DNA of 64,000 nt from Aquimarina sp. MAR_2010_214 (lineage in GTDB: Bacteria > Bacteroidota > Bacteroidia > Flavobacteriales > Flavobacteriaceae), in assembly GCF_002846555.1 (NCBI RefSeq), contig NZ_PJMS01000001.1, positions 5,549,501 through 5,613,500 on the forward strand, given 5' to 3'. The notes below the pieces were generated by a model. It searched no databases. It saw nothing but the letters and a program-made list of their open reading frames with translations, and was not told where the DNA came from. The translations under genes were made by a program, and so were the position numbers. This document shows positions 14,979-23,732 of the stretch, piece by piece (position 1 is the stretch's first letter; every line of letters begins with the position of its first letter).

Positions 14979-17675
14979 TTAAAATCTGAAATCCATTTTT
15001 AAAAACAAATACCTTGGGATTAAATTATAAGTGGTTGATGAAATCGCAGTATCACTAATAGAGAAGTTCCCGAAGGTATTAGTGTTAAATAAATTATGCC
15101 CAATAAGCTGAAAACTAAGTGCATTTGGTTTTACTGTGTATTTAACATCAAAATCTGAAAAATAAAAAGTATTATTATCTTCTTCTAAATTCCCAAAATG
15201 ATATCGTTCATTTTTAAGTTGAAAACTAAGCTTACTTGTGGCATTATAGGTAATGTCTAAAAAGGTAGTATTATTTGTATTGTCATTTTTGAAGTTTGCT
15301 TTTACAATAGAAGTTTTCCAACTTGTGCCTATATGAAAATTGAATTTATTGATAAACGCGGATCTATATTCTATTCCATAATTAATAGACATATTTTCGA
15401 TACTTCTAACTTCTGAGTTGTTTATAATATTTTTAAAATTTGTAATAATATATCCTCCTTTTAATTTTAAGTTAGAAGATAGTTTTTTGAGATATTTGTC
15501 TAAAGTTAAGGAAATATTTGTAAATGATTTATTGGGTAATATAATCTGATTAGATTGATTGAAATCTTGATTAATAGTTGTATCAGAGCTAAAAAAATCT
15601 TTACTCTCATTGTGTACAAATGATGCATTTATCAAAAATTCATCAGACCAATTACCATATATATAATTAAACAGAAAGAAATCTGAATTGAGAGTGGTAA
15701 ATTCTTTGATTCCTCCTGAGTAAAAATTACGATAGTTCGATAAAATACTATTATCTATTAATGTATTGAAATTTGAAATATCGGTATTGTAAGAATAAAT
15801 TGATATGATCTTATTTTTTTTATCTAAACCATATTGCAATTGTATGTTGGGAGCAATATAAAAAGGATTCTTTTTCTTTTCTGATTGCAGGATATGGTTT
15901 TGGAATGTTGTAAATAATTGATGAGTTGTAATATTACCCGTTAATGATAGATTTTTGAATTTTATTTTATAACTAGCTTCTGTAAAAAAATCTTTATTAT
16001 AAAAAGTAACATCATTTCGATATCCATCAATATTACTTATTGTATTTTCTTGATTACGGGTTAAGAAAAGGTTAGATATAAGGCTGCTCTTTTTTTGGGT
16101 ATATCCAATCTTTATATTAAAGTTCTTTCTTTTTGTATTTACAATATAATTTGCTGTAACTCCAAAAAAGTTTAGCTCATTTGTGTTAAGCTGTCTTACA
16201 CCTGCTATATTTTCTTGATCAGGAAATAAACTCTGGTACAAAAAAGTGTTTACATTATAGTTTTCAGGTAGATTGTGATTTAAATAACGAGATTGTACTA
16301 TTAAGGCTTTGTTTTTATTCGTTTTTATAGTGTAGTCTAATTTGTGATCGTGGTATTCTCCATTAGTATTAGCTATTTCATCTATATTTTCTTTATTAAA
16401 TAGTAAGCTGGAAAAAGTATCTGTATTGGTATAGTTATATTTTCCAATATAGTTTATATTGGACATTTTATTGATCTCGTATTTTGCATCAAGTTTTAAA
16501 TACCCTACATCATATTTTTTTCTTAATGTATATTCTTCAGTATTTGTAAATTTAGTTTCGTCTGGCAACGTAAATTTTGTAAAACTGTTTCTAAAGAAAT
16601 CTTTTTCATCAAAGGTTAGAAAACCAATGGTTTTAATTTTTAGCTTTTTTAAGGGATTATAAATTGAATTTAGAGATACAAATTCGGCATTGTTAAAATT
16701 AGTGTTACTAGATCCAAGATTAGGGATTGAAGTATTAATGTTTGTAAACCCAGAAACATTTTCATCATCTCCTACAAAATAATTTGTACCATATGCATTA
16801 GGATTTATCAGCATGCCAATATCTCCAGTGGGATCATTACCTAAATTGTTAAAGTTACCAAAGGAGTAAAATTTCATTTTTTTGAGAAATGAAATTAGGT
16901 TTACTTTTACCTCATAATTATTATCCGTGCCATAGCCGGTAGATGCATTTCCAAAAAGTTGCGATTTTCTTCCTTCCTTTAAAGTTAGATTTAGGGCTAC
17001 CTTATCACTGTCTTCAACCCCTTTAAGTAATGAGTTATTAGAATATTTTTTTAAAATTTCGATTTTATCAATGATTTCGGCATTTAAATTTTTGGTTAGT
17101 AGTTGGTATCCTTTTTCAAATAAATCATCTCCTTCAATCATTACTTTTTCTATATTTTGACCTTCAACTGAAATAGTTCCGTTGCTATTGACTTCAATTC
17201 CAGGTAATTTTTGTAATAAATCTTCCACAACTTCTTCTCTTCCATCTGCAAAGGCACTTGCCTTCAATATTATAGTGTCTTTTTTTACAGAAATTTTTTT
17301 CTCATACTTTAGAACAACTTCGTCTAGTGTAAGTGTTTCCTTTTTTAGATTAACACTTTTTTTGAGAATGCGTTGGTTCGTTTTAAAATTGACAGTAAAA
17401 CTTTTAGCTTGATAAGAAAGCGCATTAAATGTTAGTATATATATATCTGGAACTTCTGTTTTTATGGTGTAATTACCCTTATTGTCGGTAAATGCAAATC
17501 CAGTAATTACGCTATCTTTTTTGGTTTTCAAATAAACATTTACCTTATTCAAAGGAGTTTGTAAAGAATCGGTGACAGTACCGCTTATTTGATACTGGCC
17601 ATACGAAAAATTACCTAAAACTATGGTAAGTATTAGGTAATTAAATAGGTTTTTAGTTTTGTTAGAAAAGTACAA
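14979..17675 (-). CDS. Outer-membrane beta-barrel receptor with carboxypeptidase-regulatory-like domain
   Basis: The 898-residue protein has a signal peptide, an N-terminal carboxypeptidase-regulatory-like domain (ISGTVTDSLQTPLNKVNVYL, residues ~30-110), a plug-like region (KLPGIEVNSNGTISVEGQNI, VMIEGDDLF) and a long C-terminal barrel rich in alternating aromatic strands, ending MDFRF. This is the plan of TonB-dependent receptor-like proteins of Bacteroidota. No SusD follows. The gene lies two bases downstream of the GLPGLI gene on the same strand, so they are co-translated, and the pair probably handles an exported peptide or protein. Confidence 0.8.
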   Translation of the reverse strand: MYFSNKTKNLFNYLILTIVLGNFSYGQYQISGTVTDSLQTPLNKVNVYLKTKKDSVITGFAFTDNKGNYTIKTEVPDIYILTFNALSYQAKSFTVNFKTNQRILKKSVNLKKETLTLDEVVLKYEKKISVKKDTIILKASAFADGREEVVEDLLQKLPGIEVNSNGTISVEGQNIEKVMIEGDDLFEKGYQLLTKNLNAEIIDKIEILKKYSNNSLLKGVEDSDKVALNLTLKEGRKSQLFGNASTGYGTDNNYEVKVNLISFLKKMKFYSFGNFNNLGNDPTGDIGMLINPNAYGTNYFVGDDENVSGFTNINTSIPNLGSSNTNFNNAEFVSLNSIYNPLKKLKIKTIGFLTFDEKDFFRNSFTKFTLPDETKFTNTEEYTLRKKYDVGYLKLDAKYEINKMSNINYIGKYNYTNTDTFSSLLFNKENIDEIANTNGEYHDHKLDYTIKTNKNKALIVQSRYLNHNLPENYNVNTFLYQSLFPDQENIAGVRQLNTNELNFFGVTANYIVNTKRKNFNIKIGYTQKKSSLISNLFLTRNQENTISNIDGYRNDVTFYNKDFFTEASYKIKFKNLSLTGNITTHQLFTTFQNHILQSEKKKNPFYIAPNIQLQYGLDKKNKIISIYSYNTDISNFNTLIDNSILSNYRNFYSGGIKEFTTLNSDFFLFNYIYGNWSDEFLINASFVHNESKDFFSSDTTINQDFNQSNQIILPNKSFTNISLTLDKYLKKLSSNLKLKGGYIITNFKNIINNSEVRSIENMSINYGIEYRSAFINKFNFHIGTSWKTSIVKANFKNDNTNNTTFLDITYNATSKLSFQLKNERYHFGNLEEDNNTFYFSDFDVKYTVKPNALSFQLIGHNLFNTNTFGNFSISDTAISSTTYNLIPRYLFLKMDFRF

Positions 17676-17677
17676 TA

Positions 17678-18481
17678 TTATTTATTGTCTAATTCATGAG
17701 TACGCTCAATATAATCCCAATCCTCAGTATTAACAGAAACAAATGATCCCGGAATAACATCTCCTCGTTCAAATTTTGCCATTATCTTAAGTTGTTCTTT
17801 TTTTGCTTCAGCTTCTATTTCTTTTCCTATATCTCTAAGCTTCTTAAAATAAGTTAAAGATGATACTTTTTCGCCATTATTAGGAGGTAATAATTCCGTA
17901 CTTATAGTTCTGTTTTTAACAGAGAATGCAGTAAAACTAATCTCTTTTTCTGTGTCTTGTATTTCCAGTATTAAACCAGGTAATCCATTGAATTTATAAG
18001 GACCAGTACTTACTGGTATTTTATCTGTAAACCACGCATGGTATGTTCTTCCTCTAAATTCCCCGATTGCTTTTTGGCAGGGATAGTTTAAAATTTCTTT
18101 TTTTTCGCTAGTTAATTTCCAATCAATTTTAGGGATTGGTTCCTCAATAATATATGGAGTTTTATATACAGTATTTCTAAATACTAGTAGATCGTTTTTT
18201 AGATTTTTATAAAATACTTTTTTGGTGGTATCAATATCATATTCGACAAGTTCATAACTCATTCCATCTTCACTTTTCTTTACAGCATTCTGTTTAGGTT
18301 CATCTTTATAAGTATACAATGACTTTATATCTGTAAAAAGAAGCATAGTCTCTCTTTCTATTATATCTGAGGAAAGTTCAAGATGTTGCCTCATTATATA
18401 CCCTATTTCACCTTGTGTAGTTTGCCCAGATATTAATGATATATTAAAAAAGATATACGCAATAAATATATATATTTTCAT
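17678..18481 (-). CDS. GLPGLI family secreted protein
   Basis: The 267-residue product has a signal peptide (IAYIFFNISLISG) and the name-giving GLPGLI motif at residues 166-171 within GPYKFNGLPGLILEIQD, plus the usual ACLAWFTD-like HAWFTDKIP before it. GLPGLI proteins are periplasmic or surface proteins of unknown function that frequently sit next to TonB-receptor-like barrels. That holds here with a 2-base gap to the gene at 14979. The gene lies 48 bases after a small secreted peptide gene. Confidence 0.92.
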   Translation of the reverse strand: MKIYIFIAYIFFNISLISGQTTQGEIGYIMRQHLELSSDIIERETMLLFTDIKSLYTYKDEPKQNAVKKSEDGMSYELVEYDIDTTKKVFYKNLKNDLLVFRNTVYKTPYIIEEPIPKIDWKLTSEKKEILNYPCQKAIGEFRGRTYHAWFTDKIPVSTGPYKFNGLPGLILEIQDTEKEISFTAFSVKNRTISTELLPPNNGEKVSSLTYFKKLRDIGKEIEAEAKKEQLKIMAKFERGDVIPGSFVSVNTEDWDYIERTHELDNK

Positions 18482-18529
18482 TTTTCTATTCTTTTACAAG
18501 TAATTAAAACCGTTTCTATAAAAATTATT

Positions 18530-18880
18530 TTAGTTTAAAAAAGCTGGAGCATGTGTTCCGATTGAAGCGCCAGCTCTATCCCCAGTTATTTCTGCTGGTA
18601 ATGCAGCTTGTTGTGATTGTTGACTTCTCTCTGCTAAAAAAGTATCAACTCTTTCACATCTAACATACCATGTCTGTACACCAGTTATTCTTCCATTTGT
18701 TCTAGTGGTAATTTTAATTTCGGCTAGACAATTTAAGGCAAATTTCATGCCGTTTTTGGCAAAAACAGTATTTGTAAGTACCGATATTTTAAGGTTATTG
18801 TTGTTAATTTCTTTTGAGCTATTTGCAAATGATACCGCAAAGGACATCATAAGTACGAGTGTAATAAAAGATTTTTTCAT
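18530..18880 (-). CDS. Small secreted peptide with two cysteines, head of GLPGLI operon
   Basis: The 116-residue product has a signal peptide (LVLMMSFAVSFA) and a mature part of about 95 residues with exactly two cysteines (NCLAEI and VRCERV) that could form a disulfide, and a small-residue C-terminus ending GTHAPAFLN. I do not recognise a family. It is the first gene of a three-gene minus-strand operon with a GLPGLI protein and an outer-membrane barrel, so it may be the exported cargo or partner of that system (inference). Confidence 0.65.
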   Translation of the reverse strand: MKKSFITLVLMMSFAVSFANSSKEINNNNLKISVLTNTVFAKNGMKFALNCLAEIKITTRTNGRITGVQTWYVRCERVDTFLAERSQQSQQAALPAEITGDRAGASIGTHAPAFLN

Positions 18881-18893
18881 AAATATATTTTGA

Positions 18894-19315
18894 AAATGTT
18901 TAAATAATAGAAACGGTTTTAATAAAAACCTGTGAAAGATAATTTTTTTTTTAAAATGTACGGCTATTTACCTTTTTAAATATGGTTATCAAACACATTT
19001 TTAGTAAAAACCATATGTTCATGAAGCAGAATACATCTCATAATTGAAGTGTTTTGAACAAAAACAGTAGAATTATTTCAGAAGGTTAATCCTTTCTCCT
19101 CTGGTTTTTCAGAAATTCAATAAGATTAAACTTCTTACAAATATAGAATGCTAAACTAATAGCTTGTGCTCTCAAAGGGTACATGAACAACAACAAAACT
19201 CATAATAAATTCACAATTAACAGAGGTTCTGCCCTTTACCAATCTACCTTTAACCTTACTTTCACATATTGGGGTTTCTTATTTTGTTACCTTCCGCCGA
19301 TTAAAAATTCTTTAC
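18894..19315. other. Divergent intergenic region
   Basis: The region of about 420 bases lies between the minus-strand peptide operon and the plus-strand metalloprotease. It is AT rich and holds a GTGCTCTCAAAGGGTACATG fragment of the GTACCC repeat family near 19165. Promoters for both sides must be here, but I cannot identify convincing boxes. Confidence 0.4.
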
Positions 19316-21814
19316 ATGCTCAAAAATACATTTAGATTGCTTCTATGCTTAGTAGTACTCACCACTAGCGGTTGTTCTGTTCTTCAACCTAAAAAAGGAA
19401 AAAACCCTACGGCCGATGCCAAAAAACCAGGTAAGGACAAAGACACCATTAAACCTTATGACAAGGTTATTACCAAAAAGGCTAAAACCGACAAAGGTTT
19501 ATTTACCGTTCATAATATAGGTAGTAAATACTATTATGAGATTCCGGATTCATTGTTTAACCGAGAGATGCTTATGGTTACTCGTATTGCCAAAACCGCT
19601 ACGGGGATTGGTTTTGGAGGCGGAAAACAAAACACTCAGGTATTACGCTGGCAACGAAAAAACAAACAGATATTACTTCGTGTCGTATCACATCAGGTCT
19701 TCGCTTCGGATTCTTTACCGATTCATGAAGCCGTAGAAAATTCTAATTTCGAACCAGTATTATATGCATTTCCGATTAAGGCATTTTATAAAGATTCTAC
19801 CAATGCGGTAAAGAATGCAACAGTGATCGAGGTTACCGATCTGTTTAAAAAAGACGTAAAACCTTTAGGGTTTCCTGTAAGGAGACGAAAGCAGTATAAA
19901 ATTTCAAAATTAGATGTTGCCCGATCGTATATCGATACGATTAGAAGTTACCCGTTAAATATCGAAACTCGTCATGTAAAAACCTATAGTGCTGCCGAAC
20001 CACCTTCTAATGCTAGTACAGGATCTATCTCATTAGAAATGAGCAATTCTATGATCCTGCTTCCTAAAACACCTATGAGACGTCGATATTTTGACCAACG
20101 AGTAGGATGGTTTGCCCGTGGACAAACGGATTATGGGTTAGAAGCGCAAGAAAGTAAAACGGTACGTTACCTGGATCGATGGAGATTAGAGGTAAAAGAT
20201 GAAGATCTTGCAAAGTTTAAACGAGGAGAACTAGTCGTTCCCAAAAAGCAAATCGTATACTATATAGACCGTGCAACTCCAAAAAAATGGAGAACATATA
20301 TTAAGCAAGGGATCGAAGACTGGCAGGTTGCCTTCGAACAAGCAGGATTTAAAGAGGCTATTATCGCCAAAGATCCTCCAACAGTAGAAGAAGATCCTGA
20401 TTGGAGTCCAGAGGATGTGCGCTACTCTGTAGTGCGCTACCTGGCCTCTCCAATCCCTAATGCCAACGGACCTCATGTAAGTGATCCCAGATCGGGAGAG
20501 ATCCTGGAGAGTGATATCAACTGGTATCATAATGTAATGACCTTATTACGCAATTGGTTTTTTGTACAAACCGCAGCAATTAATCCACAGGCGCAGAGTG
20601 TTGCTTTTAAGGATGAAGTAATGGGAAGATTGATTCGATTTGTATCTGCTCACGAGGTAGGTCACACCCTGGGGCTACCACACAATATGGGAAGTAGTGT
20701 TGCCTATCCTGTAGAATCTCTAAGAGACCCTGAGTTTACTAAGAAATATGGTACGGCACCATCGATAATGGACTATGCAAGGTTTAACTATGTTGCCCAA
20801 CCAGGAGATGGTGATGTTGCCTTAATGCCTAATATCGGTATCTATGATAAGCATGCGATACGATGGGGATATCGACCGATACTTACACCAACTGCCAAAG
20901 AAGAGAAAAAGACACTGGACAACTGGATACTGGAGCATCAAAATGATCCTATGTATCGATTCGGGAAACAACAGTTAGGAGTTATTGATCCAAGCTCACA
21001 AACCGAAGATCTTGGGGATGATGCCGTACTAGCCAGTACCTACGGAATCAAAAACCTAAAAAGAATTGTACCCAACCTCATCACATGGACTGCCGAAGAC
21101 GGTAAAAACTATGATGATCTGGGCACGATGTACAGACAGGTATTGGGGCAGTTTAATCGATATATGGGCCATGTATCTTCTAATATTGGTGGAGTATATG
21201 AATATTACAAAACCTATGATCAAAAAGGGGCTGTATACTCTCATGTGACCAAAGCAAATCAGAAACGTGCCATGAAATTTTTACACGAGCAATTGTTTAG
21301 CACTCCGGATTGGTTACTCGACAATACTATTTTTGATAAAATAGAATCTGCAGGAAATGTAGAACGTATTCGTGATTTCCAGGTGAGAACCTTAAACAAC
21401 CTGTTAGATCATGGTCGTATGGCGCGATTAATCGAGAATGAAGCTTTAAACAATAAAGAAGCCTATACCCTACTCGATATGATGACCGAACTACGATCGG
21501 GACTATGGAGCGAATTACGAAGTGGTCGTACCATCGATGTATATCGTCGTAATTTACAGAGAGCCTATATCGATCGACTAGAATTTTTGATGACCAAAGA
21601 GCAGCCTAAGATTCCGGAGAATATGAGACGCTTTGTAATACGAACTAATGTAAATGCTTCACAAAGTGATATTAGAGCGGTAGTGCGTGCAGAGCTAAAC
21701 ACGCTACGCCGCGCAGTAAGAAACGCCACTGGAAGAACATCAGATAGAATGACACAATATCACCTGCAGGATATCGCAGAACGTATCACCGCCATCCTTG
21801 ACCCTAAGAAATAA
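19316..21814 (+). CDS. Zinc-dependent metalloprotease lipoprotein (DUF5117/DUF5118/DUF4953 type)
   Basis: The 832-residue protein begins with a lipoprotein signal (CLVVLTTSGC) followed by a DUF5118-like start, a DUF5117-like domain (MLMVTRIAKTATGIGFGGGK) and a central catalytic domain with HEVGHTLGLPHNMGSS (His446, Glu447, His450 and probably His456 as zinc ligands) and the met-turn-like SIMDYARFNYVAQPGDG. This is the metzincin signature. The C-terminal ~200 residues are helical. It is an extracytoplasmic peptidase, substrate unknown. Length is typical for the family. A terminator follows the gene. Confidence 0.92.
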   Translation: MLKNTFRLLLCLVVLTTSGCSVLQPKKGKNPTADAKKPGKDKDTIKPYDKVITKKAKTDKGLFTVHNIGSKYYYEIPDSLFNREMLMVTRIAKTATGIGFGGGKQNTQVLRWQRKNKQILLRVVSHQVFASDSLPIHEAVENSNFEPVLYAFPIKAFYKDSTNAVKNATVIEVTDLFKKDVKPLGFPVRRRKQYKISKLDVARSYIDTIRSYPLNIETRHVKTYSAAEPPSNASTGSISLEMSNSMILLPKTPMRRRYFDQRVGWFARGQTDYGLEAQESKTVRYLDRWRLEVKDEDLAKFKRGELVVPKKQIVYYIDRATPKKWRTYIKQGIEDWQVAFEQAGFKEAIIAKDPPTVEEDPDWSPEDVRYSVVRYLASPIPNANGPHVSDPRSGEILESDINWYHNVMTLLRNWFFVQTAAINPQAQSVAFKDEVMGRLIRFVSAHEVGHTLGLPHNMGSSVAYPVESLRDPEFTKKYGTAPSIMDYARFNYVAQPGDGDVALMPNIGIYDKHAIRWGYRPILTPTAKEEKKTLDNWILEHQNDPMYRFGKQQLGVIDPSSQTEDLGDDAVLASTYGIKNLKRIVPNLITWTAEDGKNYDDLGTMYRQVLGQFNRYMGHVSSNIGGVYEYYKTYDQKGAVYSHVTKANQKRAMKFLHEQLFSTPDWLLDNTIFDKIESAGNVERIRDFQVRTLNNLLDHGRMARLIENEALNNKEAYTLLDMMTELRSGLWSELRSGRTIDVYRRNLQRAYIDRLEFLMTKEQPKIPENMRRFVIRTNVNASQSDIRAVVRAELNTLRRAVRNATGRTSDRMTQYHLQDIAERITAILDPKK

Positions 21815-21837
21815 GATAATACATCTATAGTATAACA

Positions 21838-21872
21838 CCCCCTGTTTGAATCATCAAGCAGGGGGTTTCTTG
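21838..21872 (+). terminator. Rho-independent terminator after the metalloprotease gene
   Basis: CCCCCTGTTTGA (21838-21849) pairs with TCAAGCAGGGGG (21854-21865) around ATCA, followed by TTTCTTG. Confidence 0.8.
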
Positions 21873-22038
21873 TAATAAGTACTTGTCTGATCGTGTGATT
21901 ATATTATAGTTATCCTATTATTCTGCACTTAATCCGAAGTTGGAGAAAAGATCATACGAGAATAGAACCTCTAAAAGAAATATAAGTACCTTAGTAATTC
22001 ATACCCTCATTAGTAACATCAACAATAGAATAAACAAC

Positions 22039-22725
22039 ATGAAAAAATTAATTTCAGAATTTATTGGGACCTTATGGTTAGTATTAGGTGGGTGTGGAAG
22101 TGCTGTATTAGCAGCGGCATACCCAGAGTTAGGGATTGGATTTGCAGGAGTTGCTCTTGCATTTGGTTTAACCGTTGTAACGATGGCCTACGCCATTGGG
22201 CATATTTCGGGTTGCCATCTTAATCCCGCAGTATCTATCGGATTATGGATAGGTGGTCGTTTTGATAAAAAAGAACTGCTACCTTACATTGTTGCCCAGG
22301 TATTGGGTGGTATTGCCGGTGCAGGGATTTTATACCTTATTGCCACAGGAAAATCAGGGTTCGAAATTGGTGGGTTTGCTGCCAATGGGTATGAAGAACA
22401 TTCCCCAGGAGGCTATTCTATGCTTGCGGCTTTAGTAACCGAAATAGTAATGACATTTATGTTTTTGATCATTATTTTGGGAGCTACTCATTCTAAAGCT
22501 CCTAAAGGTTTTGCAGGCCTTGCCATAGGACTAGGGTTAACTCTGATTCACCTTATAAGTATACCGGTAACCAACACCTCGGTAAACCCTGCCAGAAGTA
22601 CGAGTCAGGCATTATTTGCAGGAGGTTGGGCAATAGAGCAATTATGGTTATTTTGGGTAGCTCCAATCATAGGAGCGATTTTAGCCGGATTGGTGTACAA
22701 ATTTATTTCTCCGGAAGAAGCATAA
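22039..22725 (+). CDS. aqpZ: Aquaporin Z
   Basis: The 228-residue protein has six membrane segments and both aquaporin boxes, [16 protein letters not shown] and [14 protein letters not shown]. The narrow-filter residues fit a water channel: His in GAT-HSK/LTLIH and Arg in NPARS. I use ATG 22039 ([15 protein letters not shown]), the normal N-terminus of AqpZ; a TTG at 21940 would add 33 hydrophilic residues unlike the family. It facilitates osmotic water flow across the inner membrane. It is a single gene with its own terminator. Confidence 0.95.
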   Translation: MKKLISEFIGTLWLVLGGCGSAVLAAAYPELGIGFAGVALAFGLTVVTMAYAIGHISGCHLNPAVSIGLWIGGRFDKKELLPYIVAQVLGGIAGAGILYLIATGKSGFEIGGFAANGYEEHSPGGYSMLAALVTEIVMTFMFLIIILGATHSKAPKGFAGLAIGLGLTLIHLISIPVTNTSVNPARSTSQALFAGGWAIEQLWLFWVAPIIGAILAGLVYKFISPEEA

Positions 22726-22749
22726 AAAACACAATAAACCTATCATACT

Positions 22750-22785
22750 AAACCCTTGCATGATGATTCATGCAAGGGTTTATTG
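22750..22785 (+). terminator. Terminator after aqpZ
   Basis: AAACCCTTGCATGA (22750-22763) pairs perfectly with TCATGCAAGGGTTT (22768-22781) around TGAT, followed by ATTGTT. Confidence 0.8.
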
Positions 22786-22819
22786 TTCATGTTTTGTCAG
22801 ATCGAGAATCAATAATTAC

Positions 22820-22986
22820 TATCGTTTTCAAAAGCATCTCGATACAATTCTCCAGCCTGTACTGAGTATGTCGAAGTATCGAATCACTCGATCCCGAGGA
22901 AAATTCGGGACAAGTTGTGACGTAGCGTGTTAACCCATCGGTTCGAGTGATTTTTCGTAATGTAATGGAGAAAAATTGTATCGAGA
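22820..22986. repeat. REP-like dispersed repeat, copy B
   Basis: It matches copy A (11411-11555) from TATCGTTTTCAAA to AAAAATTGTATCGAGAA, with an insertion of about 20 bases that brings a TACTGAGTATGTCGAAGTA REP motif. The CTCGATACAATT / AATTGTATCGAG ends are inverted. No gene lies in this 376-base gap. Confidence 0.8.
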
Positions 22987-23000
22987 ATCAATCATTCCCA

Positions 23001-23060
23001 TACCATGAGGTTTCCCGTAACTTTATTAAAAAAGGTCGTCGTACTTTTATGTAAAGAGAT
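23001..23060 (+). repeat. Dispersed repeat (CCATGTGGTTTCCCG family), second copy
   Basis: TACCATGAGGTTTCCCGTAA followed by TTATTAAAAAAGGTCGTCGTA corresponds to the block at 5541-5585. It lies directly after REP-like copy B. Confidence 0.5.
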
Positions 23061-23101
23061 AGACATTACCCTGGTAATGTTATCTGGTCGTATTTAGAAA
23101 T

Positions 23102-23590
23102 ATGGTTATTCACGTAATAACTGATAATACATTTAAAATGGACTACATAAAAAACACAAAAACAATAGAACGATTTGACGGGCATAATGCCGAAATCAAT
23201 ACTAAAGGAGTGTTTATCTTAGCACTTAATGTATTAATCATCATTAGTGTCACAATAATTACAAGTGATTTAACAGCATTCGTCTCCCCCTTACATCTTT
23301 CCTTGTTTAAATTGATCACCAGTTTAATAATCCTTTTTTCAATTTTTTCTATCCTTATCACCGTGTATACAATAACCCCACATTCAAGTCCTTATAAAAA
23401 GTTCTTTTGGTTTTTTAACGGTATTGCGAATAGTAATAACAAAGAAGATGAGCAAAAAGATATCGATAATCAAGTTTCTGATTTAGAAAAAGGACTAAAA
23501 AGAAAACATAAGGGCGTTAAAATGGCATTACTTATTAATTTTATTCAGCTACTTTTTCTAACCTATATCACATATATTATTGTATTTTAG
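23102..23590 (+). CDS. Four-helix membrane protein resembling Pycsar effector (PycTM/DUF5706) proteins
   Basis: The 162-residue product (150 if ATG 23138 is used) has four apparent membrane segments: GVFILALNVLIIISVTII, LFKLITSLIILFSIFSILI, a weaker middle part, and MALLINFIQLLFLTYITYII at the end. A short amphipathic start (KTIERFDGHNAEINTKG) sits before helix 1. That order resembles the DUF5706 family, which includes membrane effectors of Pycsar anti-phage systems. No cyclase gene lies beside it, so the assignment is weak. An unrelated four-helix membrane protein is possible. Confidence 0.5.
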   Translation: MVIHVITDNTFKMDYIKNTKTIERFDGHNAEINTKGVFILALNVLIIISVTIITSDLTAFVSPLHLSLFKLITSLIILFSIFSILITVYTITPHSSPYKKFFWFFNGIANSNNKEDEQKDIDNQVSDLEKGLKRKHKGVKMALLINFIQLLFLTYITYIIVF

Positions 23591-23732
23591 ATAAGATTCT
23601 CTAGTCATTATTAAAAATAAAAGCGTTAGTATACATGAGTATCGTGATACAAAGAAATGTGCAAATACATATACATAAGTATAAACAAGTATACAGGATA
23701 TATGTCCTGTATACGGGTTATGATTTACATGA

